Shown here: positions 36,157 through 48,400 of the stretch, in pieces
Layout: each line of letters begins with the position of its first letter
Numbering within the stretch: position 1 is the stretch's first letter
Source: Streptomyces sp. S465
GTDB taxonomy: Bacteria > Actinomycetota > Actinomycetes > Streptomycetales > Streptomycetaceae
Assembly: GCF_026898115.1 (NCBI RefSeq)
Contig: NZ_CP114036.1
Span: 3,348,001 to 3,412,000, forward strand
Direction of reading: 5' to 3'
DNA: 64,000 nt
Notes under the pieces: generated by a model
Database searches by the model: none
Told to the model about the DNA's origin: nothing
Seen by the model: the letters and a program-made list of their open reading frames with translations, nothing else
Translations under genes and position numbers: made by a program

Positions 36157-36470
36157 TGCGTCGGCTCCTTGCGAAGAGGGAGGTGGTGCTCATGAGTTCC
36201 ATGGGTTCAGAACGCTCCCGTTCAGGAGGAGCCGAGTTCGTCGTCGAGCAGGTCGAAGAGCTCATCGTCGGTCGCGGTTTCGAGGTCGTGGTCGTCGGTG
36301 TCGCCGTCGGCGGTCGCGTCCTGGGCGTCGTTCCACTTCGCCAGGAGCGCCTGGAGGCGCATGGTGATCCTGGAGCGGGTGACGCTGTCGTCCGCGGCCA
36401 CCGCCAGGGCGGCTTCCAGGCGGTCGAGTTCGCCGAACACCGACGGGCCGCCGTCGTCCCCGTGCGGGAG
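36065..36470 (-). other. Docking junction gene B to gene C
   Basis: C-terminal docking region of B ([14 protein letters not shown], then [13 protein letters not shown] and the tail [13 protein letters not shown]), a 65-bp gap, then the N-terminal coiled coil of C ([20 protein letters not shown]). It supports chain transfer from b3 to c1, which is where the five-module polyene block meets the methylmalonyl modules. Confidence 0.8.
36165..36170 (-). promoter_or_regulatory. Ribosome binding site of gene C
   Basis: AAGGAG on the minus strand, 8 nt before the ATG at 36156. It is the strongest of the four internal sites. Confidence 0.8.
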
Positions 36471-39400
36471 TTCCGCGCGCAGATGGCCGGCCAGGGCGTC
36501 GGGGGTCGGGTAGTCGAAGATCAGCGTGGCGGGCAGCCGGAGTCCGGTGGCCGCGCCGAGCCGGTTGCGGAGCTCCACGGCGGTCAGCGAGTCGAAGCCC
36601 AGTTCCTTGAAGGCCGCGCCGGGTTCGATCGCCGCCGCGCTGCCGTAGCCGAGCACGGTGGCCACCTGGCCGCAGACCAGGTTGGTCAGGAAGCGGTCCC
36701 GTTCGGCCGCGGACATGCCCGCGAGCCGCTCGGCGAGCCCCGCCGCCTCGTCCGCCCCGCCGCCACCGGCCGCGGCCCGCCGCACGGGGGTGCGGATCAG
36801 CCCGCGCAGCAGTGGCACGACCCCGGCCATGGACTGGGCGCGCAGGGTGGCGAGGTCCAGGGCGGCGGGGATCAGCACCGCGGGTCCGGCCAGGCCGGAC
36901 ACGTCGAACAGGGCCAGGCCCTCGGCGTTGCTCAGCGCGCCCATGCTGCCGCGGCTCATCCGCTGCCGGTCGGCGGTCGCGAGGGTCGCGGCCATGCCGC
37001 CCTCGTCCTCCCACAGGCCCCAGGCCAGGGAGACGGCGGGCAGGCCCTGGGCGCGGCGGTGCTGGGCGAGGGCGTCCAGGAAGGCGTTGGCCGCCGCGTA
37101 GTTGCCCTGCCCCGGGTTGCCGAAGACACCGGCCGCCGAGGAGAACAGCACGAACTCGGCCAGGTCCAGGCCGCGGGTCAGCTCGTGCAGATGCCACGCC
37201 GCGTCCACCTTCGGACGCAGCACCTGATCCACGCGCTCGGCGGTGAGCGATTCCACGACCCCGTCGTCGAGCACACCCGCCGCGTGGATCACGGCGGTGA
37301 GGGGATGCGCGGCGGGGACGGACGCGATGACCCGGGCCAGCGCGTCCCGGTCGGCCGCGTCGCACGCCGCCCAGGTGACCTCGGCGCCCAACGCGCCCAG
37401 CTCGGCGGCCAGTTCGGCGGCGCCCGCCGCCTCCGCGCCACGGCGGCTGGTCAGCAGCAGCCTCCGGGCGCCGCGCTCGGTCACCAGGTGGCGGGCCAGC
37501 AGCCCGCCCAGGGTGCCGGACGCGCCGGTGACCAGCACGGTGCCCGCCGGGTCGAGGCCGGGCACGGCCGCCGCGTCCAGGGCCGCCACCCGGGCGAGGC
37601 GCGGTGCGTGGACGGCCCCGGCGCGCACGGCCAGCTGGGGCTCGTCCGTCCGCAGCGCCGCCACCAGGGCGGGGAGCCAGCCGTGGACGGCGCCGTGGAC
37701 CGGGTCGCCGTCCGTGTCCGCCAGATCCACCAGGACGAACCGGCCCGGGTGCTCGGCCTGCGCCGACCGCACCAGACCCCAGGCCGCCGCGTGCGTCAGA
37801 TCGTCCACACCCTCGGCCCCGGCGTCCTCGCCCGTGGCCACGGCCACGGCGCCACGGGTGAGGAGAACGAGCCGGGAGTCGGCGAACCGCTCCTCGGCGA
37901 TCCACTCCTGGACCAGCGCCAGCGTCCGCCGGACCACGGCGTGCGCGGCGCCCACGGTGTCCCCGGGCGTGCCCAGGTCGGGCAGGCACGGCACGAGCAC
38001 CACATCGGGCGCGATCCCCTCGGCCTCGACCGCCTCGGCGAGCGCGGACAGGTCCGGGTAGGTCTCGGCCTCGATACCGGTGTCCGCGTCCGTCAGCGCG
38101 GCCGTGATCTTCAGATCACCGCCGCCGGTGCCGTCCAGGACGGCCCACAGGACGGTGTCCTCCGGCCGCTCCCGCTCCGTGGACGTGGGCAGGGCGGGCG
38201 TGGGCAACGCGGCCCAGTCGAGGCGGTACAGCGCCTCGTGGTGTGCGGTACGGGCGGCGGCCGCGAACTGCTCGGCGTCCAGCGGCCGGAGCGCGAGCGA
38301 GCCGACCGACACCACCGGGGCACCGGCCTCATCGGCGATCTCCAGCGCCACCGCGCCGCCCTGCCCGGCCGGGGAGACCCGCACCCGCAGCGCGGTCGCG
38401 CCGACCGCGTGCAGCCGTACGGCGTCCCACGAGAACGGCAGCCGGGCCTGTCCCGCCTCTTCGGCCGGGAAGAACCCGCCGAGGGCCACCGTGTGCAGCG
38501 CGGCGTCCAGCAGCGCCGGGTGCAGCCCGTACGCACGGGCCTCGCCCTGCCGCTCCTCGTCCAGCGCCACCTCCGCGAACACCTCGTCGCCGCGCCGCCA
38601 GGCGGCCCGCAGCCCCTGGAACACCGGCCCGTAGGCGAGGCCGAGCGCGGCGAAGCCGTCGTACAGCCCGGCCACGTCGAGCGGTTCGACATCGGCCGCC
38701 CCGGTGCCGGCCGGGGGCCACTCCGTCAGGCCGGTTGCGGTGGCTGCTCCAGTGGCTGCTCCAGTGGCCGTGAGCACACCGGAGGCGTGCCGGATCCACG
38801 GCTCGTCGGCGGCGTCCTCCAGCCGCGAGTAGACGGTCAGCGCGCGCTGCCCGTCGGGGCCGGGCTCGGCCACGGCAACCCGCAGCTGCACCCCGCCACG
38901 CTCGGGCAGGACCAGGGGCGCTTCGAGCGTCAGCTCCTCCAGCAGATCGCACCCGACCTGGTCACCGGCCCGGACCGCCAGCTCCACCAGGGCCGTACCG
39001 GGCAGCAGCACGGTGTCCATGACGGCGTGGTCGGCCAGCCACGGGTGCGTACGGAGCGAGAGCCGGCCCGTGAAGAGGAAGCCCTCGGAGTCGGGCAGAT
39101 CCACCGCCGCGCCCAGCAGCGGATGATCAGCCGAGCCGAGACCGGCCGAGGCCACGTCGCCGACGGCTCCGGCGGGAGCCTCCAGCCAGTAACGCTCCCG
39201 CTGGAAGGCGTAGGTCGGCAGGTCGACGCGGTGGGCACCGGTCCCGGCGAAGTACCCGGCCCAGTCCGGCGTGACGCCACGGACGTGGAGGGCGGCGAGA
39301 GCGGTGGTGACGGCCTCGGCCTCGGGACGGTCCTTGCGCAGCGCGGTGGCGAAGCCCACGGCCTCGGGAGCCTCGACACACTCCTGGACCATCGCGGTGA

Positions 39401-42400
39401 GAACACCGTCAGGACCGAGTTCGAGATAGGTGGTCACACCCTGAGCCTCAAGGGCACGCACACCATCGAGGAAACGGACCGCTTCGCGGACGTGACGCAC
39501 CCAGAAACCAGGGCTGGCGATCTCCTCAGCGGAGACGACATCGCCGGTCAGGTTGGACACGATCGGAATACGCGGAGCCTCGTACGACAGCCCCTCGGCC
39601 ACCTCACGGAACGCCTCCAGCATCCCGTCCATACGCGGCGAGTGGAACGCGTGGCTCACCGTCAGCCGCTTGGTCTTACGGCCCTGCGCCTCGAAGCCCG
39701 CCGCGATCTCCACCGCCGCGTCCTCATCACCCGCGATGACCACCGACGTCGGCCCGTTGAGCGCGGCAATGCTCACACTGTCCGTGAGCAGCGGCGCCAC
39801 CTCGTCCTCGGACGCCTGCACCGCGATCATCGCGCCACCCGCAGGCAGGGCCTGCATCAGACGGCCACGCGCCGCCACCAGCTTCGCCGCGTCCGCCAGC
39901 GACAGCACACCCGCCACATGCGCCGCCGCCAGCTCACCAATCGAATGCCCCGACAGGAAATCGGGACGCACACCCCACGCCTCCACCAGCCGGAACAGCG
40001 CCACCTCCACCGCGAACAACGCGGGCTGGGTGAACCCCGTCCGGCCCAGCGCCTCGGCATCCTCGCCGAACAGGACCTCCCGAAGCGGCCGTTCGAGGTG
40101 CGCGTCCAGCGCATCGCACACCGCGTCGAACGCCTCCGCGAACACCGGATAGGCGTCATACAGCTCACGCCCCATCCCGAGCCGCTGGCTGCCCTGCCCC
40201 GTGAACAGGAACGCCACCTTGCCGTCGGCCACCGAGCCCCGCACCAGCCCCGCCGCCGACTCACCACGCGCCAGCGCCTCAAGACCCGCGACCAACCCGG
40301 CCCGGTCCCCGCCCACGACCACCGCGCGATGATCCAGCGCGGCACGCGTCGTCGCCAGCGAGAACGCCACATCGGTCGGCGACAGCTCCGGCCGCCGCTC
40401 CAGGTCGGCGAGCAGCCGCACGGCCTGCGCCCGCAGAGCGTCAGCGCTCTTGCCGGACACCGCCCACGGCAGCACGGACGGCTGAACGGCCGGAAGAGCG
40501 GCGATCTCCGCCGGTTCGACGGCCGGGGCCTGCTCGATGATGGTGTGCGCGTTCGTCCCGCTGAAGCCGAACGACGAGACAGCGGCCCGCCGGGGACGAC
40601 CCGTCTCCGGCCACTCCACCGACTCCCGCAACAACGACACCGCACCCGCGGACCAGTCAATGTGCGGCGACGGCTCCTGTGCGTGCAACGTACGGGGCAA
40701 CACCCCATGCCGCATCGCCATCACCATCTTGATGATGCCCGCGACACCGGCAGCCGCCTGCGTATGACCCATGTTCGACTTGATCGAACCCAACAGCAAC
40801 GGCTGCTCGGCGTCCCGCTCCTGACCGTACGTAGCCATGAGCGCCTGCGCCTCGATCGGGTCACCGAGACTGGTGCCGGTGCCGTGCGCCTCCACCACGT
40901 CCACCTCGGACGCCGGCACACCCGCGTTCGCCAGCGCCTGACGGATCACCCGCTGCTGCGACGGACCGTTCGGCGCCGTCAGACCGTTCGACGCACCATC
41001 CTGATTGATCGCGGAACCACGCACCACCGCCAGCACCGGATGCCCGTTCTTCCGCGCGTCCGACAGCCGCTCCACCAGCAGCACGCCCGCACCCTCGGAC
41101 CAGCCCGTACCGTCCGCGTCCGCCGAGAACGCCTTGCACCGGCCATCCGCCGCAAGCCCGCGCTGACGGCTGAACTCCACAAACGGCGCCGGAGTCGCCA
41201 TCACCGTCACACCGCCCGCGAGCGCCAGCGAGCACTCACCGTTCCGCAACGCCTGAACCGCGAGGTGCAACGCCACCAACGACGACGAACACGCCGTGTC
41301 CACCGTAATCGTCGGTCCCTCGAGACCGAACGTGTACGCCAGCCGCCCCGAGATCACACTCGCCGCGTTGCCGGTGCCGACGAATCCCTCCACGCCTTCC
41401 GGAAGCGCCGGCAGGGAGGAGGCGTAGTCGTGGTACATGACGCCGGCGAAGACACCGGTACGGCTGCCGCGCAGCGCACCCGGGTCGATCCCGGCCCGCT
41501 CGAACGCCTCCCACGACGTCTCCAGCAGCAACCGCTGCTGCGGGTCCATCGCCAGCGCCTCACGCGGCGAAATACCGAAGAAGGCCGGGTCGAAGTGGCC
41601 GGCCCGGTCGACGAAGCCGCCCTCGCGGGAGTACGAGGTGCCCGGGTGGTCGGGATCCGGGTGGTAGAGCCCGTCCAGGTCCCAGCCTCGGTCGGTGGGG
41701 AACTCCGAGATCACGTCCCGGCCCTCCACGACCAGCCGCCACAGGTCCTCCGGCGTCTCCACCCCGCCCGGATAACGGCAGCCCAGCCCCACGATCGCGA
41801 TCGGCTCGTCATCAGCGGCGGCCACCACCACCGGCCCGGCCACCTCAGCAGCCGCGCCCACGACCTCCGCACGCAGGAACTCCGCCAACACCACCGGCGT
41901 CGGATAGTCGAAGACCAGCGTCGCGGGCAGCCGCACCTCAGCGGCCGCGCCCAGGGCGTTCCGCAGCTCCACCGCCGTCAGAGAGTCAATGCCCAGCTCG
42001 CGGAAGGAGCGGTCGGGGTCGACCGTCCCGGGGCCGGCGTATCCGAGCACCGTCGCGACGTTCGTACGGACCAGGTCCAGCACGACGTCGAGTTGTTCGG
42101 CCTGGCTGAGCCCGGCCAGCCGCCGCGCCAGCGCGCCCGACGCCGCCGCGCCCTCCGCCGTACGCCGCGCCGGAGTCCGCACGAGCCCCCGGAACAGCGG
42201 GGACAGCGCACCGCTGCCCGCTTGCGCCCGGAGCGCGGCCATGTCCAGCGACATGGGCACCAGCAGCGCCTCGCCGAGACGCCCCGCGGCGTCGAACAGT
42301 TCCAGCCCCTCGGCGGCGGAGAGCGCGAGGACACCGCCCCGGCTCATCCGGGACACATCCGCGCCGTCCAGCTCGCCCGTCATCGCGCTGGAGTCCGCCC

Positions 42401-45400
42401 ACAGGCCCCAGGCCAACGAGGTACCGGGCAGCCCGAGCCCTGTACGGTGCTGGGCGAGGGCGTCCAGGAAGGCGTTGGCGGCGGCGTAGTTGCCCTGCCC
42501 CGCGTTGCCGAAGACACCGGCGGCGGACGAGAAGAGCACGAACGCCGACAGGTCCAGCTCACGGGTCAGCTCATGCAGGTGCCACGCCGCGTCCACCTTC
42601 GGACGCAGCACCCGCGCCAGCCGCTCCGGCGTCAGCGAACCGATCACACCGTCGTCCAGCACACCGGCCGTGTGCACCACGCCCGTCAGCGGACGCTCCG
42701 CCGGAATCGACCCCAGCACCTCGGCCAGCGCGGCACGATCGGCCACATCACACGCCGCCCAGCGCACCTCGGCACCCAGCTCGGCCAGCTCGGCACCCAG
42801 CTCGACCGCACCCGGCGCCCGCTCACCACGGCGGCTCACCAGCAGCAGATGCCGCACCCCACGCTCCGCCACCAGATGGCGCGCCAGCAGACCGCCCAGC
42901 GTGCCACTCGCCCCGGTCACCAGCACCGTGCCCTCGGCGTCGAACTCCGGCACGTCCTGGCCGGAGTCCGCGGCGGCGGCCCGCGCGAGGCGCGGCACCC
43001 GTACCTCGCCCGCGCGCAGCGCGAGCTGCGACTCGTCCGAGGCGAGCGCGGCGGACAGCGTGCGGAAGGACTCGTCCCGGCCGTCGAGGTCGACGAGCAC
43101 GAGGCGCTCCGGGTTCTCCGACTGCGCCGAGCGCAGCAGACCCCACACCGCCGCCTGGGCCGGTTCGTCCAGCGGCTCGTCCGCACCGGCGGCCACGGCA
43201 CCCGAGGTCAGCACGACCAGGCGCGCGTCGGCGAACCGCTCATCCGCCAGCCACGCCTGGACCAGCGTCAGCGCCTCGGCGGTGGCCCGGTGCGCCGCGT
43301 CCGACACGTCCGCGTCACCCGCGACGGCGGGCGATACGAACACCAGCTCGGGCGTCTCGGTGCCCGCCGCGACCGCTTCGGCCAGCGCGGCCAGATCCGG
43401 GTACGTCGCGATGTCGGCGCCGACCGCACCGAGGCCGAGGTCGCCCGAGCCGAGCGCCGCCCAGCGGGCGGTCGGCACGGGGGCTGGGGACACGGTGGCG
43501 GGCAGGTCAACCCACTCCAGGCGGAAGAGGGAGTCCTGACGCCCGCCCCGCGCGCCGCTGATCTGCTCGGCCGACACCGGCCGCAGCACCAGCGAATCCA
43601 CCGACAGCACGGCACGCCCCGCACCATCGGCCACCGCCAGCGACACCGCGTCCGCGCCAGCGCCCGACAGACGCACCCGCAGCACCGAAGCACCCACCGC
43701 GTGCAGCGACACCCCGGACCACGAGAACGGCAACCGCGCCCCGTCCTCGCCCTCGACCAGACCACCCAGCCCCACCGCGTGCAGAGCCGAGTCCAGCAGC
43801 GCCGGATGCAGACCGAACGAACCCGCCTCGGACCGCGCGTTCTCCGGCAGCTCCAGCTCGGCGAAGACCTCGTCACCCACCCGCCACGCGGACGTCAGCC
43901 CCTGGAACACCGGACCATAGACAAGCCCGAGCCCTGCCATCCCCTCATACAGCCCATCGATCCCGACCGGCGTCGCGCCCGCCGGAGGCCACACCCCCAG
44001 ATCGAACGACGCCGCAGGCGCACCCTGCGCCAGCACACCCGAGGCGTGACGCAGCCACGCCTCATCGGCAGCCGCACCCTCCAACCGCGAATACACCTCG
44101 ACCGCACGACGACCAGCGTCGTCCGGCGCACCCACCGACAGCTGAAGCTGAACACCGCCCACCTCCGGAAGCACCAGCGGCGCCTCCAGCGTCAGCTCCT
44201 CCAGCAGATCACAACCGACCTGGTCACCCGCACGAACCGCCAGCTCGACGAAGGCCGTACCCGGCAGCAGCACCGAACCCAGCACGGTGTGCTCCGCCAA
44301 CCACGGATGCGTGTCGAGTCCCAGTCGGCCCGTGAGCAGCAGCCCCTCGCCACCGGCCAGTGGCACGGCGGCCCCGACCAGCGGATGGTCGACGGTCGCC
44401 AGCCCCAGCCCGGCCGTACCGCCCACGCCGGCGGCCGGAAGCTCGGGCCAGTAGCGCGCGTACTGGAAGGCGTACGTCGGCAGCTCGACCCGAGCCGCGC
44501 CCGTACCGGCGAAGACGGCCTCCCAGTCCACCGCCACCCCACGGACATGCGCCCGCGCGAGAGCGGTGGTCAGCGCCTCGGCCTCGGGACGGTCCTTGCG
44601 CAGCGCCGCCACGAACCCGGCGTCCTCGCCCGTCACGCACTCCTGCGCCATCGCGGTGAGCACACCGTCCGGGCCCAGCTCGACGAACGTGGAGACGCCC
44701 TGGGCCTCGAGGGTCCGCACACCATCGAGGAACCGGACCGCCTCGCGGACGTGCCGCACCCAGAAGCCGGCCGTGGCAATCTCCTCGGCGGAGACCACGG
44801 CACCGGTCAGGTTCGACACGATCGGGATACGCGGGGCCTCGTACGACAGCCCCTGCGCGACCTCGCGGAAGGCGTCCAGCATCCCGTCCATGCGCGGCGA
44901 GTGGAACGCGTGGCTCACCGTGAGCCGCTTGGTCTTACGGCCCCGCTCCTCGAACGACGCGGCGATCTCCACAGCCGCGTCCTCATCACCCGCGATGACG
45001 ACCGAGGTGGGCCCGTTGAGCGCGGCAATGCTGACCCGCTCGGTCAGCAGCGGCGTGACCTCGTCCTCCGACGCCTGGACGGCGATCATCGCGCCACCGG
45101 CCGGAAGCTCCTGCATCAACCGCCCACGGGCGGCCACCAGCGTCGCCGCGTCCGCCAGCGACAGCACACCCGCCACATGCGCGGCGGTCAGCTCACCAAT
45201 GGAGTGCCCCGACAGGAAGTCCGCCTTCAGACCCCACGCCTCGACCAGCCGGAACAGCGCCACCTCGACCGCGAACAGCGCGGGCTGGGTGAACCCGGTC
45301 CGGTCCAGCGCCTCGGCGTCGTCCCCGAACAGCACATCCCGCAGCGGCCGCTCCAGATGCGCGTCCAGCTCGGCACACACGGCATCCAATGCCTCGGCGA

Positions 45401-48400
45401 ACACCGGGTAGGCGTCATACAGCTCACGCCCCATCCCCAGCCGCTGGCTGCCCTGCCCCGTGAACAGGAACGCCACCTTGCCACCGGCCACCGAACCCTC
45501 GACCAGTCCCGGCGCACCACGCCCCTCGGCCAACGCGCCCAGACCGGCCACCAGCCCAGCCCGGTCCCCGGCCACCACCACCGCACGGCGGTCGAAGGCC
45601 GACCGGCCGGTCGCCAGCGAGTAGCCCACGTCCACCGGACGCAGCTCGGGCCGGTCCGCCACATGCGCCACCAGCCGCTCGGCCTGCGCACGCAGCGCGG
45701 CCACACCCCGCCCCGACAGCACCCACGGCACCACGGCCGGAGCCACCCCAGGAGCCGAAGCGGCCGCCACGGGCTCGGAAGCCTCCGGCGCCTGCTCGAT
45801 GATCGTGTGCACATTGGTGCCGCTGATGCCGAACGACGAGACACCCGCGCGGCGCGGGCGGCCGGTCTCCGGCCAGGCCATCTGCTCCGTCAGCAGCGAC
45901 ACCGCGCCCGCCGACCAGTCCACATGCGGCGACGGCTGCTCCGCGTGCAGGGTCTTCGGAAGCACTCCGTGCCGCATGGCGAGGACCATCTTCATCACGC
46001 CCGCGACACCGGCCGCGGCCTGGGTGTGGCCCATGTTCGACTTGATGGAGCCCAGCAGCAGCGGCCGCTCCGCGTCCCGTTCCTGGCCGTACGTGGCCAG
46101 CAGCGCCTGTGCCTCGATCGGGTCGCCCAGCGTGGTGCCGGTGCCGTGCGCCTCGACCGCGTCCACGTCGCCGACCGAGAGCCCGGCGGCGGCGAGGGCC
46201 TGGCGGATGACGCGCTGCTGGGACGGTCCGTTGGGCGCCGTCAGACCGTTCGACGCGCCGTCCTGGTTGACGGCCGAGCCGCGCACCACGGCCAGCACCG
46301 GGTGGCCGTTCCGACGCGCGTCCGAGAGCCGCTCGACGAGCAGCATGCCCGCGCCCTCGGCCCAGCCCGTACCGTCCGCCGAGGCCGCGAACGCCTTGCA
46401 GCGGCCGTCGGCGGACAGGCCGCCCTGGCGGCTGAAGCCGATGAAGGTGCCGGGGGTCGCCATCACCGTGACACCGCCGGCCAGCGCCATGGTGCACTCG
46501 CCCGCGCGCAGCGCCTGCATCGCCCAGTGCAGCGCCACCAGCGACGACGAGCACGCCGTGTCGACCGTGACGGCCGGGCCCTCCAGGCCGAGGGCGTACG
46601 CGACGCGGCCCGAGGCGATGGAGCCCGTGCTGCCGGAGCCGATGGCGCCCTCGCCACCGCCGTCCGGGGCCTGCTCCACGAGCGTGGCGTAGTCGTGGTA
46701 CATGACGCCCGCGAACACACCGGTACGGCTGCCGCGCAGCGTGGTCGGGTCGATCCCGGCCCGCTCGATCGCCTCCCACGAGGTCTCCAGCAGCAGCCGC
46801 TGCTGCGGATCGGTGGCGAGGGCCTCGCGCGGCGAGATGCCGAAGAAGGTGGGGTCGAAGTCGGCGGCGTCGTGCAGGAAACCGCCTTCGCGGGTGTACG
46901 AGGTGCCGGGGTGCTCCGGGTCCGGGTGGTAGAGCGCGTCCAGGTCCCAGCCACGGTCCACGGGGAAGCCGGAGATCGCGTCCTGGCCGGTGGACAGCAG
47001 CCGCCACAGGTCCTCGGGGGTCCGCACCCCGCCGGGGAAGCGGCAGCTCATCGCGACGATGGCGATCGGCTCGTCGTCGGCCGCGCCCACGGCCTGGACC
47101 GGCAGGCCCGACTGGGCGCGGGTGCCGGCCAGTTCGTCCCGGAGGTGTTCGGCCAGGACGAGGGAGGTCGGGTAGTCGAAGACCAGGGTGGCGGGGAGCC
47201 GCATCCCGGTGACCGCGTTCATCCGGTTGCGCAGCTCGACGGCGGTCAGCGAGTCGAAGCCCAGGTCGCGGAAGGCGCGGTCGGGGTCCACGGAGTCGGC
47301 GGTGCCATAGCCCAGGACGGCGGCGACCTGGGTACGGACCAGTTCCAGCAGTGTCCGGAGCTGCTCGGCCCCGCTCAGGCGGGCCAGCCGCTGCGCCAGG
47401 GCGCCCGTTCCGGCCGAACCCTCCGCCGTACGCCGTGCCGGGACCCGCACCAGTCCGGACATCAGCGGCGCCACCACACCGGTGGCCGCCGCCTCGGCCC
47501 GTGCCGCCGCCAGGTCGAGCCGCACCGGTACGAGCAGCGCCTCGCCGGCCCGTCCGGCCGCGTCGAACAGTTCCTTGCCCTCGTCGGTGGAGAGCGCGGC
47601 GACCCCGCCCCGGTTCATCCGGGACACATCGGCCTGGTCCAGCTCACCGGCCATACCGCCGGATTCGGCGGCCCACAGGCCCCAGGCCAGCGAGGTGCCG
47701 GGCAGCCCGCTCGCCGTGCGGTGCTGGGCGAGGGCGTCCAGGTAGGCGTTGGCGGCGGCGTAGTTGCCCTGCCCGGCGGCGCCGAAGACACCGGCGGCGG
47801 ACGAGAAGAGCACGAACGCCGACAGGTCCAGCTCACGGGTCAGCTCGTGCAGGTGCCAGGCCGCGTCCGCCTTCGGACGCAGCACCCGCGCCAGCCGCTC
47901 CGGCGTCAGCGAACCGATCACACCGTCGTCCAGCACACCAGCGGTGTGCACCACGCCCGTCAGCGGACGCTCCGCCGGAATCGACCCCAGCACCTCGGCC
48001 AGCGCGGCACGATCGGCCACATCACACGCCGCCCAGCGCACCTCGGCACCCAGCTCGGCCAGCTCGGCACCCAGCTCGGCCGCGCCCGGCGCCCGCTCGC
48101 CACGGCGGCTCACCAGCAGCAGATGCCGCACCCCACGCTCCGCCACCAGATGGCGGGCGAACAGACCGCCCAGCGTGCCGCTCGCCCCGGTCACCAGCAC
48201 CGTGCCCTCGGCGTCGAACTCCGGTGCCGGCCGGTCGGCCTCCGCCACGGCCCGCGCCAGGCGCGGTGCCCGCAGCACCCCGTCCCGCACGGCCACCTGC
48301 GGTTCGCCCGACGCCAGCGCGTCCGGCACCGCCGTCAGCGAATCGGCGGCGCCGTCCACGTCGATCAGGACGAACCGGCCGGGGTTCTCCGACTCGGCGG

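Larger units (their letters stand above)
36480..41818 (-). other. Module b3: KS-AT(malonyl)-DH-KR-ACP
   Basis: KS from about 41815 ([12 protein letters not shown], a more divergent start; [10 protein letters not shown]), AT from about 40220 (GHSIGE, SHAFH), DH from about 39128 ([10 protein letters not shown], then GTALVEL instead of [17 protein letters not shown]), KR with TGASGTLGG near 37545, [14 protein letters not shown] with LGFDSL near 36600. Predicted to make the fifth double bond if the Asp-variant DH works. The AT and its flanks are nearly identical to module d2. A 12-bp tandem repeat lies inside the DH. Confidence 0.88.

Noticed and set aside
38740..38768. 12-bp tandem repeat as a possible regulatory element
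   Set aside because: It lies in frame inside the b3 DH coding sequence and only lengthens an Ala/Thr/Gly linker.
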